This document shows positions 8,751 through 16,668 of a DNA stretch of 64,000 nucleotides, in pieces (the first letter of the stretch is position 1; each line of letters opens with the position of its first letter). The position numbers were made by a program, and so were the translations under genes. The notes beneath the pieces are model-generated. The model saw only the letters and a list, made by a program, of their open reading frames with translations, was not told the DNA's origin and searched no databases. The stretch comes from BOG-908 sp965198915 (GTDB lineage: Bacteria; Pseudomonadota; Alphaproteobacteria; Acetobacterales; Acetobacteraceae). The stretch covers positions 372,001 through 436,000 of the forward strand of contig CBDAQC010000006.1 in assembly GCA_965198915.1 (NCBI GenBank), written 5' to 3'.

Positions 8751-9056
8751 TCAGATCGGCATTTTAATTATGTCCTGGTAGGCTTGCAGGACGCGGTCCC
8801 GGACGGCGACGGTGGTTTGCAGGGCGAGTTCGGCGCGCGATACCGCGGTGACGACCTGGGTGAGGTCCGCGCTGCTGCCGCCCACGGCCGATGTTGACTG
8901 CGCTTCCGCCTGCTGGCCGGTCTGCACCGCGCCTTTCAGAGACTGGCCCAGCAGGCTTGCGAAATCGTTGCCCGGTGACGGCGCGCTGCCGGCATCCACG
9001 TTCTGATAGGCCGAAATCGCCTGCTGAGCCACGCGCATGAGCGGGATGCTGTTCAT
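8751..9056 (-). CDS. fliE: Flagellar hook-basal body complex protein FliE
   Basis: 101 residues, the usual FliE size. The C-terminal signature LALQTTVAVRDRVLQAYQDI and the motif FASLLGQSLKG are present. FliE is the junction between the MS ring and the rod and is exported by the flagellar type III machine. Its start overlaps the flgC stop by 4 bp, so the two are translationally coupled. Confidence 0.95.
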   Translation of the reverse strand: MNSIPLMRVAQQAISAYQNVDAGSAPSPGNDFASLLGQSLKGAVQTGQQAEAQSTSAVGGSSADLTQVVTAVSRAELALQTTVAVRDRVLQAYQDIIKMPI

Positions 9057-9460
9057 TTGAGCAGGTCGATCACGCGGGTCAGCATGGAGCGCGATGCCTG
9101 CATCACGTTGAGGTTGGCGCTGTAGGAACGCTCGGCCTCGCGCATGTCCATCATTTCCACGAAGCTGTTCACGTTCGGGGTGCGCACGTAGCCGGTGGCG
9201 TCGGCCGCCGGGTTGGACGGATCGTATTTCTGCGGAAACGCGCTGCGATCCGGCACGATGGCTTTCACCTGTACGGTGTCGGCGCCGAGCGTGCGGTCCA
9301 TGACGCTGCCGAACACCGTGGTCTTGCGCTGATACGGGGTAGCGCCAGGAAACGAGCCGGTGCTGTCCTGGTTCGCCAGGTTTTCCGCAATCACGCGCAG
9401 GCGCTTCGTCTGCGCGTCCATGCCGGCCGCCGATATGGAGAGAGCCTGAGCCAAATCCAT
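9053..9460 (-). CDS. flgC: Flagellar basal-body rod protein FlgC
   Basis: 135 residues beginning MDLAQALSISAAGMDAQ; it has the rod-protein N-terminal motif (RVIAENLANQDS) and C-terminal YSANLNVMQASRSM. Proximal rod component in the periplasm. The ATG at 9460 is chosen as it gives the family N-terminus; an upstream in-frame start at 9523 would overlap flgB. Fifteen bases separate it from flgB. Confidence 0.95.
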   Translation of the reverse strand: MDLAQALSISAAGMDAQTKRLRVIAENLANQDSTGSFPGATPYQRKTTVFGSVMDRTLGADTVQVKAIVPDRSAFPQKYDPSNPAADATGYVRTPNVNSFVEMMDMREAERSYSANLNVMQASRSMLTRVIDLLK

Positions 9461-9474
9461 GCGATCAGCTCCGC

Positions 9475-9849
9475 TCAGCCATGACCGAGCGCAGTCATGA
9501 ACATGCCCATGTAGGTTTTCCACAGATTTCCTGTCATGGCCTGCATGTTCTCGTTATCGGCCACCTTGGTGAGCTGATTCTCCAGGCCTACGGCGTTGCC
9601 GTCAGGCGCGCGTTCCGTCTCCGCCGGACGCTGGGTGGCGCCGGATGGCGCGTAGCCGGCCAGATGCAGCGGGTTGGTACGCACCGGGGAGACGCTGAAC
9701 GAATCCAGCATGGCTGAGAACGGCGCCAGGTCACGCGGCCGGTAACCCGGCGTGTCCGCGTTGGAAATGTTCTGCGCTACCACATGCTGCCTGGCGGAAA
9801 CCCAGTTCAGCTTGCGTTCGAGCAGATCGAAAATGGCGGGCTCGCTCAT
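9475..9849 (-). CDS. flgB: Flagellar basal-body rod protein FlgB
   Basis: 124 residues; the rod signature (RQHVVAQNISNADTPGYRPR) is near the N-terminus and a LTKVADNENMQA-type stretch near the C-terminus. First gene of the leftward flagellar transcription unit flgB-flgC-fliE-fliQ-fliR-flhB. The 244-bp divergent region upstream (9850-10093) should hold its promoter and that of the rightward unit. I see only a lone TTAACC at 9884, too weak to call a CtrA site. Confidence 0.95.
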   Translation of the reverse strand: MSEPAIFDLLERKLNWVSARQHVVAQNISNADTPGYRPRDLAPFSAMLDSFSVSPVRTNPLHLAGYAPSGATQRPAETERAPDGNAVGLENQLTKVADNENMQAMTGNLWKTYMGMFMTALGHG

Positions 9850-10093
9850 ACCGGCAGATTAGCCCGCAGTTGTTGCCGCCGCGTTAACCGTGAACGCATC
9901 AAACACCAGCAGCGCCAACAGGCTTGTTGCAAGCGCACGAAGTCCAGCAGACCGCGGTCCTGCCAGCGCGCCGCGCCCGAAATGCCTGTGCTGTCACCTT
10001 ACGCCGGGCGCAACCTGCGCCGGGTCGCGCGATATTCGTATCGCAGCCGCAAGACAAAACGTTTCGTTCACTATTTTCCCGCAACTATCGTCC

Positions 10094-10405
10094 ATGGCAC
10101 AGACACAGCCGCAAGGCATCCCGCTAAGCCGGCCGCAACGTCTGACCGTGCTGGCCTCCCGCCTCTCGCGCACTATCGGCATCGCGCGCGCGCTGGCGCA
10201 GAACGGCCGCATCGTCGATCTGACCGGCCTTGATGACGGTATAGGAATGTTGTGCGCGCAGACGCTGGACCTTCCCTTGCAGGAAGGCCGCGCGCTGCTG
10301 CCGCTCCTGGCGGAGGTGCTGCAGCAGGTGGAAACGCTGACCGCGGCACTGCACCAGGCGCGGGACGCCGGCGCACCGCAGGCGTGGCAGGGCCCGCACG
10401 CATGA
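10094..10405 (+). CDS. Small protein upstream of fliO, function unknown
   Basis: 103 residues, mainly helical, no signal peptide or membrane segment; leucine-rich second half (LLPLLAEVLQQVETLTAALH) could form a coiled coil. It overlaps fliO by 4 bp (ATGA) and heads the rightward flagellar unit, so a role in flagellar assembly or regulation is likely by association only. Not recognised as a named family. Confidence 0.65.
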   Translation: MAQTQPQGIPLSRPQRLTVLASRLSRTIGIARALAQNGRIVDLTGLDDGIGMLCAQTLDLPLQEGRALLPLLAEVLQQVETLTAALHQARDAGAPQAWQGPHA

Positions 10406-10668
10406 CGGGCGGAGTGGCCGCCCAGGGCGCGCTCGCCATCGCCTGCCTCGCAGCCGTGCTGCTGCTGATACTCGGCGCCGCACGCCTGGCGCGCCGGTTG
10501 CCCGCCCTGCGTCTGGCCACCCAGCCCGGCCAGGCGGTCCTGCTGCAAGGCTCCCTGGCGCTGGACCGCGGGCGCCGGCTGCATCTGGTGGAGGCGGCCG
10601 GCCACCAGGCGCTCGTGCTCACCGGCGGCAGCGCGGACGTGATGATCAGCCTGTCGGCGCGGCCATGA
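10402..10668 (+). CDS. fliO: FliO-like flagellar assembly protein
   Basis: 88 residues: one N-terminal membrane helix (LAIACLAAVLLLILGAARLA) followed by a small basic/beta domain (LLQGSLALDRGRRLHLVEA), the layout of FliO. FliO assists FliP complex formation in the inner membrane. Overlaps the neighbouring genes by 4 bp on each side. The assignment rests on topology and position because FliO sequence is poorly conserved. Confidence 0.78.
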   Translation: MTGGVAAQGALAIACLAAVLLLILGAARLARRLPALRLATQPGQAVLLQGSLALDRGRRLHLVEAAGHQALVLTGGSADVMISLSARP

Positions 10669-11399
10669 TCCGCCGCATCGCCCTTCTGCTGGCGCTCTGC
10701 CTGCTGCCGGCCGCCGCCAGCGCGCAATCCGTGGCGATCGACCTCGGCCACGCGGGCGATGCCGGCGCTACCGGGCGGCTGGTGCAGATCACCGCCCTGT
10801 TCACAGTGCTGTCGCTGGCGCCCAGCCTGCTGGTGATGGTCACCGCCTTTACCCGCATCGTGGTCGTGCTCTCGCTGCTGCGCGGTGCGCTGGGCGCCCA
10901 GGGCACCCCGCCCAACATCGTGCTGATCGGGCTGGCGCTGTTCCTCACTTTGTTCGTCATGCAGCCCACGCTGGATTCCGCCTGGGTGCACGCCATCCAG
11001 CCGATGCAGGCCGGCACCATCGGCCAGATGGACGGGCTGCGCCTGGCCGCCGAGCCGTTCCGCCACTTCATGGCCACCAACCTGCGCCCGCCGGACCTGG
11101 CGCTGTTCGAGCAGATCGGCCACCTGCCGCCCGCCGCGGACGCGGACCACGCCGAGTGGCGCGCTTTGATCCCCGCCTTCCTCGTAGGCGAGCTGCGCCG
11201 CGCCTTCGAGATGGGGTTTCTGCTCTATCTGCCCTTCACCATCATCGACCTGGTAGTCTCCAGCGTGCTGATGTCGCTGGGCATGATGATGCTGCCGCCC
11301 AGCGGCGTGTCCCTGCCGTTCAAGCTGATATTCTTCGTCATGGTGGATGGCTGGCGCCTGGTGGCCGGCAGCCTGACCCAGAGTTTTGCCCCCGGCTGA
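10665..11399 (+). CDS. fliP: Flagellar biosynthetic protein FliP
   Basis: 244 residues with a cleavable signal peptide (MIRRIALLLALCLLPAAASA), then the FliP core: FTRIVVVLSLLRGALGAQ, PPNIVLIGLALFLT and C-terminal GMMMLPPSGVSLPFKLIFFV. It forms the core of the flagellar export gate with FliQ and FliR. FliP is encoded on the opposite strand from fliQ/fliR here, separated by the flgB divergent promoter region. Confidence 0.96.
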   Translation: MIRRIALLLALCLLPAAASAQSVAIDLGHAGDAGATGRLVQITALFTVLSLAPSLLVMVTAFTRIVVVLSLLRGALGAQGTPPNIVLIGLALFLTLFVMQPTLDSAWVHAIQPMQAGTIGQMDGLRLAAEPFRHFMATNLRPPDLALFEQIGHLPPAADADHAEWRALIPAFLVGELRRAFEMGFLLYLPFTIIDLVVSSVLMSLGMMMLPPSGVSLPFKLIFFVMVDGWRLVAGSLTQSFAPG

Positions 11400-11452
11400 G
11401 CGATCCTGTGCGGCCCTTGCGCGTTCAGCGCTCCAGCACAGGGAGAACACCG

Positions 11453-11722
11453 ATGAAGCAACCCCATACCGAGGGCGCGGTGGACCACACCGACGATCAA
11501 CAGGACACTGGCAACCACGTGGCGCCGGGCGCGCCGCATCACACGCCGGGCGGCACGCGGCCGGGCGCCGAGAACGTGGAGCAGCCGAAGCCGGTCACCA
11601 ACATCGAGAAGGGCACCGACGTGGACAAGCTGGCCGGGCTTGAGGAAAACCTGGACGATTCACTTAGCGTGAATGGGCCTACGGAGCGCGTCGCGGAGCG
11701 CGATGAGCACGGGCGGATGTAG
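11453..11722 (+). CDS. Small hydrophilic protein, function unknown
   Basis: 89 residues, rich in Asp/Glu/His/Pro and almost certainly disordered, no membrane segment. A GGGAGAA ribosome-binding sequence 7 bp before the ATG and GC-rich third positions support it being real. It lies 53 bp after fliP in the same direction but is not like any flagellar protein I know. The stop is followed at once by repeat R4. Confidence 0.55.
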   Translation: MKQPHTEGAVDHTDDQQDTGNHVAPGAPHHTPGGTRPGAENVEQPKPVTNIEKGTDVDKLAGLEENLDDSLSVNGPTERVAERDEHGRM

Positions 11723-11730
11723 GGGAAGGC

Positions 11731-11850
11731 AAGGCCTTCTTTTTTGAAAGAAAGACGCAAAAAACTTTTGGTCCCTGTCGGCTTCTGTAAGACAGGTGCG
11801 CGACAGCGGACTGAGAGTTTTTTGGTCCTTTTCAAAAAAGGACTGCCTGC
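11731..11850. repeat. Intergenic AT-arm palindrome R4 (mixed arms)
   Basis: Left arm 11731-11770 is CTTC type (partner half GACG, one wobble); right arm about 11811-11850 is GTCC/GGAC type. The spacer is of the CCTGTCGG...CGACAGCGGA kind shared with R5 and R15. Confidence 0.8.
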
Positions 11851-11861
11851 TTTCTCAAGCT

Positions 11862-11947
11862 TGGTGCGGCCGAGAAGACTCGAACTTCCACAGGGTTTCC
11901 CCCACAAGCACCTCAAGCTTGCGCGTCTACCATTTCGCCACGGCCGC
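11862..11947 (-). tRNA. tRNA-Leu (anticodon GAG)
   Basis: On the minus strand an 86-nt class II tRNA is visible: acceptor stem GCGGCCG/CGGCCGC with encoded ACCA 3' end, D-arm start GTGGCGAAATGGTAGACGC, anticodon stem CAAGC/GCTTG around loop TTGAGGT (anticodon GAG), a long variable arm (GTGGGGGAAACCCTGT region) and T-arm GTTCGAGTC. It decodes CUC/CUU leucine codons. It lies between R4 and lipB. Confidence 0.95.
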
Positions 11948-11973
11948 AGGCAGGCGGCGGGCTATACCGTAGG

Positions 11974-12630
11974 ATGACCCTCACTTCAACTGGCCCGGAC
12001 TGGACGGTAGCTGACCGGCCTGTCGCCTATGACGACGCGATCGCCGCCATGCAGGCGCGTGTCGGAGCGATACGCGCCGGCACCGCGCCCGAGCAGGTGT
12101 GGCTGCTGGAACACCCGCCGCTCTATACCGCCGGCACCTCAGCCAAGCCGGCCGACCTGGCCGACCCGGACCGCTTCCCCACCCACAGCGCCGGCCGCGG
12201 CGGGCAGTGGACGTATCACGGCCCCGGCCAGCTCGTGGCCTACGTGATGCTGGACCTGACGCGGCCGCACGGGGCCGTGCCGCCGCGTGACACGCGTGCC
12301 TACGTGGCGGCGCTGGAGGCGTGGCTGATCGGCACGCTCGCCAGCTTCGGCATCGCCGGCGAACGCCGGGCGGACCGGGTGGGCGTGTGGGTGGCGGACG
12401 GGCGCGGCGGGGAGGCCAAGATCGCGGCGATTGGCGTGCGGGTGACGCGCTGGGTGAGCTGGCACGGCGTGTCGCTGAACGTGTGCCCGGAGCTGGACCA
12501 TTTCACCGGCATCGTGCCGTGCGGCATACGCGAGCACGGCGTGACCAGCCTGCGCGCGCTCGGTGTGACGGCGGATATGGCGGAGGTGCGGGCGCGGATG
12601 CGGGAGATTTGGCGCGAAGTGTTCGGGTAA
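11974..12630 (+). CDS. lipB: Lipoyl(octanoyl) transferase
   Basis: 218 residues. Family motifs are complete: RGGQWTYHGPGQLVAYVMLD (about 75-94), the catalytic K149 in GEAKIAAIGVR and the catalytic C183 in GIVPCGI. LipB moves octanoyl from acyl-carrier protein to the lipoyl domains of 2-oxoacid dehydrogenases and GcvH. Start ATG 26 bp from the tRNA end. Monocistronic between R4/tRNA-Leu and R5. Confidence 0.96.
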   Translation: MTLTSTGPDWTVADRPVAYDDAIAAMQARVGAIRAGTAPEQVWLLEHPPLYTAGTSAKPADLADPDRFPTHSAGRGGQWTYHGPGQLVAYVMLDLTRPHGAVPPRDTRAYVAALEAWLIGTLASFGIAGERRADRVGVWVADGRGGEAKIAAIGVRVTRWVSWHGVSLNVCPELDHFTGIVPCGIREHGVTSLRALGVTADMAEVRARMREIWREVFG

Positions 12631-12636
12631 GAAAGC

Positions 12637-12758
12637 AAGGCCTTTTTTTTTGAAAAAAAGAAGCAAAAAACTTTTGCTCCCTGTCGGCGGCTCACCGGAG
12701 AGGTCCGCGATAGCCAGACAAAAGTCTTTTGCTTCTTTTCTTCAGAAAAGAAGGCCTT
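12637..12758. repeat. Intergenic AT-arm palindrome R5 (complete)
   Basis: Arms 12637-12676 and 12719-12758; both CTTC/GAAG type. Spacer of the CCTGTCGG kind but diverged (GCGATAGC). It lies between convergent lipB and the ABC importer operon. Confidence 0.85.
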
Positions 12759-12785
12759 GCTTGCTTTCTTTTCCCACGCGCCGGC

Positions 12786-14735
12786 TCAGGCAAGCAACGC
12801 CTCCCGCGGAAGATGGCACCGGATCGGATGTACCGCACCCGAATCGAACGCCGGCGGCACCGTCTCGCATATCGGTCCGATCTTGCGCGGGCAGTTCTTC
12901 TGGAAGATGCACCCGGCGGGCGCCTCCCCGGCACCCGGTATTTCGCCGCGCAGCCGCACCCGGTCCGCCTGCGTCGCCGCCGAAACAAGTGCCGCGGTGT
13001 AGGGGTGGTGCGGGCCGGCGAGCACGTCCTCGGCCGGGCCGATCTCCAGCATGTGGCCGAGATACATCACGGCGATTCGGTCGGCCAGGTAGCGCACTAC
13101 GGCCAGGTCGTGGGTGATGAACAGGTAGGCCACGTTCTCGCGCGCTTGCAGGGCGGCCAGCAGGTTCAGGATCGCGGCCTGGACGGAGACGTCGAGGGCC
13201 GAGGTGGGCTCGTCGCAAATGACCACGCGCGGCCGGCCGGCGAAGGCGCGGGCGATGGCGGCGCGCTGTTTCAGCCCGCCGGACAGCGCGCGCGGACGCA
13301 TGGCAAGGTGGGCGGGGCCGAGCCGCACCCCGGCGGCCAGGTCCTGCAGGGCCGCTTCGCGGGCGGCGCCGGACAGGCGGGACAGGCGGGCCAGCGGACG
13401 GCCGAGTATGTAGCGGACGCGGTGGGCGCGGTTCAGCGCGCTGTCAGGGTTCTGGAAGATGATTTGCAGCGCCTGGCGTTGTCCGGTGCTGCGGGAGGCC
13501 AGGCTGGGGCCGAGCTGGGTGCCGTCCAGCGCAACGCTGCCGCCCGGGTCGGGCGCGGTCAGACCGAGTAGCAGGCGGGCGAGCGTGGTCTTGCCGCTGC
13601 CGGATTCGCCCACGACGCCCAGGGTCTGGCCAGCCTCGATGCGAAAGCTGACGTCGCTGACGGCGCGCACTGGACCGGACGCGCCGGGATAGGTCTTGCT
13701 GAGATGGACCGCCTCCAGCGCGGGCACCGCGCGGAAGTCCGGCCGTGCGGCTTGTGCGGATGCCGCCGCCTCGGCGGCCGCCGGGAACGGCGGCGCGAAA
13801 TGACAGGCCGCCATGTGGCCGTCCACCACGCGAAGCGGCGGCGGCGTGGTGCGGCAAACCGCTTCCGCGCGGTCACAGCGCGGGGCGAACACGCAGGCGG
13901 ATGCCGGTGCGCCGGGGGCCGGCAACTGGCCGGCGATTGTCTGTAGCGCGCCATCCTGGCGGCGGCGTCCGGCACCGGGCAGGCAGGCGATCAGCCGCGC
14001 GGTGTAAGGGTGACGCGGGTCGCGCAGCACCGCGTCGGCCCGGCCAAGTTCGACCAGGCGGCCGGCGTAGAGCACGCCGATGCGGTCACACATGCGCGCC
14101 ACCATGGGCAGGTTGTGGCTGATGAGCAGGATGGCGCTGCCCTGCTCGCGCCGCAGCGCCTGCACCAGGTCCAGGATCTCGGCTTCCACGGTGGCGTCCA
14201 GGCCGGTGGTGGGTTCGTCCAGCACCAGCAGCGCCGGGTTCTTGGCCAGCGCCATGGCGATCACCACGCGCTGCTGCATGCCGCCGGAGAGCTGGTGCGG
14301 GTAGGCCGCCATCACGCGGGACGGCGCCGGTATCTGTACGCGGGCCAGCGCGGCCGCCGCGCGCGCGGGCGTAGCCGGCCCGCCCAGCACGGCGAACGCC
14401 TCGCGGAGCTGCGCGCCCACGGTGAGCGTGGGGTTCAGCGCGCGGCTGGGGTCCTGATAGACCATCGACACGCGCGTGGCCCAAAGGCGGCGCAGGCCGG
14501 CGGGCGGGAGCGCCATCACGTCCTGGCCGTCGATGCTGATGCGGCCTGCGGTGATGCGGCCGCCGCGCGGCAGGGCGTGCAGGGCAGCGAAGGCGGCGGT
14601 GGATTTGCCGCAGCCGGACTCGCCCACCAGCCCCACACATTCGCCGGCGGCCACTTCGAGCGAGAGGCCGTGCAGGATGGGTGTGGCACCGTAGGAGACG
14701 GACACGCCGTCGAAACGCAGGGCCGCCTGCGTCAC
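12786..14735 (-). CDS. Dipeptide/oligopeptide-type ABC transporter, tandem ATPase
   Basis: 649 residues comprising two ATPase domains in one chain (GsiA/YejF layout). First: Walker A GESGCGKST at 38-46, signature LSGGMQQR, Walker B LLVLDEPTTGLD. Second: Walker A GESGSGKTT near 370, LSGGLKQR, VVICDEPTSALD. Each has the oligopeptide-type C-terminal Cys region (CVFAPRCDRAEAVCR; CIFQKNCPRKIGPICE). It powers the permeases encoded just upstream. The GTG start at 14735 overlaps the permease stop by 4 bp. A much longer open frame exists upstream but lies over the permease gene and is not coding. Confidence 0.93.
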   Translation of the reverse strand: MTQAALRFDGVSVSYGATPILHGLSLEVAAGECVGLVGESGCGKSTAAFAALHALPRGGRITAGRISIDGQDVMALPPAGLRRLWATRVSMVYQDPSRALNPTLTVGAQLREAFAVLGGPATPARAAAALARVQIPAPSRVMAAYPHQLSGGMQQRVVIAMALAKNPALLVLDEPTTGLDATVEAEILDLVQALRREQGSAILLISHNLPMVARMCDRIGVLYAGRLVELGRADAVLRDPRHPYTARLIACLPGAGRRRQDGALQTIAGQLPAPGAPASACVFAPRCDRAEAVCRTTPPPLRVVDGHMAACHFAPPFPAAAEAAASAQAARPDFRAVPALEAVHLSKTYPGASGPVRAVSDVSFRIEAGQTLGVVGESGSGKTTLARLLLGLTAPDPGGSVALDGTQLGPSLASRSTGQRQALQIIFQNPDSALNRAHRVRYILGRPLARLSRLSGAAREAALQDLAAGVRLGPAHLAMRPRALSGGLKQRAAIARAFAGRPRVVICDEPTSALDVSVQAAILNLLAALQARENVAYLFITHDLAVVRYLADRIAVMYLGHMLEIGPAEDVLAGPHHPYTAALVSAATQADRVRLRGEIPGAGEAPAGCIFQKNCPRKIGPICETVPPAFDSGAVHPIRCHLPREALLA

Positions 14736-15535
14736 TGCAGCGCCTCCTGCAGGCCTTCGGCCACCAGGTTGACGCCCACCACGAGCGAGGCAGTGGCCAG
14801 CGCCGCAAAGCCCACCGTCCAGCCGTAGCCGCCGACGATCAGGCCGTAATTCTCCGCGATGGTAAGGCCCCAATCCGGCGAGGGCGGCTGGATGCCGAAG
14901 CCCAGGAAGCTGAGCGAGGCCACCGTGAAGATGGCGTAGCCGAGCCGCACCGTCACTTCCACCAGGATGGGCGGCAGGATGTTGGGCAGTATTTCGGCGA
15001 ACATGATGTGCAGCGCGCGCTCGTCCCGCAGTTGCGCGGCCGGCACGTAATCCAGCTTGCATTCCGCCATCACGGCGCTGCGCACGGTGCGCGCGATGAT
15101 GGGCGTGAACACCAGCGCGATCACCACCGTCACGTTGAGCGAGGACGGGCCGAGGGCCACCAGCACCACCAGCGCCACCACGATGAGCGGAAGTGCGAGG
15201 ATCACCTCGATCAGACGGCTGAGCAGCGCGTCCACCCAGCCGCCGGCATAGCCGGTGACCAGGCCCAGGCAGGTGCCGCAGAGTGTGGCCAGCAGCGTGG
15301 CCAGGGGCGCCACGGACAGGATGGGCCGGGCGCCGGCGATGATGCGGGAGAAGATATCCCGCCCGATCTGGTCCGTGCCGAACCAGTGCGCGGCCGAGGG
15401 TGGCGCCAGCGCGTTCATCAGATCGTCCCGGTAGGGGTTCTGCGGCTCCAGCCAGGGGCCGAGCACGGCGCAGGCGGCCCAGAACGCCACGATGGCGAGG
15501 CCTGCCACGAAGCCGGGCCGCAGCAGGCGGCTCAC
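14732..15535 (-). CDS. Peptide-type ABC transporter permease, DppC-like
   Basis: 267 residues with about six membrane segments and the N-terminal DppC/OppC motif (HWFGTDQIGRDIFSRII, about 53-69); the EAA loop region (AECKLDYVPAAQLRDERAL) contacts the ATPase. GTG start at 15535 overlaps the upstream permease stop by 4 bp. It forms the inner-membrane channel with the DppB-like protein. The substrate class (peptides, nickel, opines or glutathione) cannot be told from the sequence. Confidence 0.92.
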   Translation of the reverse strand: MSRLLRPGFVAGLAIVAFWAACAVLGPWLEPQNPYRDDLMNALAPPSAAHWFGTDQIGRDIFSRIIAGARPILSVAPLATLLATLCGTCLGLVTGYAGGWVDALLSRLIEVILALPLIVVALVVLVALGPSSLNVTVVIALVFTPIIARTVRSAVMAECKLDYVPAAQLRDERALHIMFAEILPNILPPILVEVTVRLGYAIFTVASLSFLGFGIQPPSPDWGLTIAENYGLIVGGYGWTVGFAALATASLVVGVNLVAEGLQEALQ

Positions 15536-16479
15536 CTTGCGGCCGCCTTGGCACGCGGGTCCAGCGCCGCGATCAGCATGTCCGCCAGTATCGCCGCCAG
15601 GATATACGCGGCGCCGACGGTGAGTATGCCGGCTTCCAGCATCGGGTAGTCCTTGCCGCGGGCGGCGGTCAGGATGAGGCTGCCGATCCCCTGATAGCGG
15701 AACAAAGTCTCCACCACCACCAGGCCGCCCAGCAGGTAGCTCGTCTGGCTGGCAATGACGGTGATGGTGGGCAGCAGCGCGTTGCGCAGCACGTGGCGCA
15801 GGATCACGTCCCGCCACCGCAGGCCGCGCAGCCGCGCCGTGCGGGTGTAGTCGGCGTCCAGCGCCTCCACCATGCCGGCGCGCGCGATGCGCGATATGTA
15901 GCCGAACAGGATCAGCACCAGCGGCAGCGCCGGCAGGATCAGGTGCCGCAACTGTTCCACAAGCGGGGTGCCGGGGCGCGTGTTGGCCGAGATGGGCAGC
16001 CAGCGCAGCCACACGCCGAACACCAGGATGAGCAGGATGCCGGAGACGAATTCCGGCACCACGGTCAGCGACAGCCCGCCCAGGGTGATTGCCCGATCCT
16101 GCCAGCGGCCGCGGCACAGGGCCGCCACGATGCCGGCGCCCAAGGAGAGCGGTATGACGATGACCGAAGTGACGGCGGCCAGGGCCAGGGATTTGCCCAG
16201 GGCCCGCCAGATGAACGGCGCCACCGGGCTGCGGTAGGCGTAGGACTGGCCGGCGCTGCCGTGCAGCAGGCCGCCTACCCAGCGCGCATACATCAGCAGC
16301 GGCGGCTGGTCCGTGCCGAGCTGGTGGTTCAGCGCGGCTACGGCGCGGGCATCCGCCAGGGGGCCCAGGATGGAGCGGGCCACGTCGCCGGGCAGAAGCT
16401 GGCCGGCGGCGAAGACGACCATGCTGAGGAGGATGAGGGTGAGCGCGCTTAGGGCGGCTCGGCGGGCGAAGCGTTTCAT
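15532..16479 (-). CDS. Peptide-type ABC transporter permease, DppB-like
   Basis: 315 residues; DppB/OppB layout with N-terminal helix (ALSALTLILLSMVVFAAGQL), the periplasmic PGDVARSILG region, and the EAA loop (DYTRTARLRGLRWRDVILRH). The start is ATG at 16479; a longer reading would use codons from the right-hand repeat R6. Translationally coupled to the DppC-like gene. R6 separates it from the upstream binding-protein gene. Confidence 0.93.
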   Translation of the reverse strand: MKRFARRAALSALTLILLSMVVFAAGQLLPGDVARSILGPLADARAVAALNHQLGTDQPPLLMYARWVGGLLHGSAGQSYAYRSPVAPFIWRALGKSLALAAVTSVIVIPLSLGAGIVAALCRGRWQDRAITLGGLSLTVVPEFVSGILLILVFGVWLRWLPISANTRPGTPLVEQLRHLILPALPLVLILFGYISRIARAGMVEALDADYTRTARLRGLRWRDVILRHVLRNALLPTITVIASQTSYLLGGLVVVETLFRYQGIGSLILTAARGKDYPMLEAGILTVGAAYILAAILADMLIAALDPRAKAAAR

Positions 16480-16490
16480 GGAAGGCAAGG

Positions 16491-16656
16491 AAGGCCTTCT
16501 TTTTTGAAAAAAAGAAGCAAAAAACTTTTGTTCCTGACGCTTGCACAATGAGACGTTCTGGTTCTGCCAGTGCGCGTGTCTGCAGAACCGGAGCGCACTG
16601 TGATGCAGGCGGGGAGCAAAAGTTTTTTGCTTCTTTTTTTCAAAAAAGAAGGCCTT
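16491..16656. repeat. Intergenic AT-arm palindrome R6 (complete)
   Basis: Arms 16491-16530 and 16614-16656, both CTTC/GAAG type; spacer carries GGTTCTGC/GCAGAACC and the GCTTGCA...TGCAGGC pair of the other spacer subfamily. It lies inside the ABC importer operon, between the binding-protein gene and its permeases. Confidence 0.88.
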
Positions 16657-16668
16657 GCTTTCTTCGCA

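Noticed and set aside
9884..9889. TTAACC upstream of flgB as a CtrA site
   Set aside because: Only one half-site is present and the second half is not found at the expected spacing.
12786..15554. A 922-codon open frame over the ABC ATPase and the permease region
   Set aside because: Only the part from the GTG at 14735 has ATPase sequence; the rest is antiphase to the permease gene and codes low-complexity Arg/Gly/Ala.
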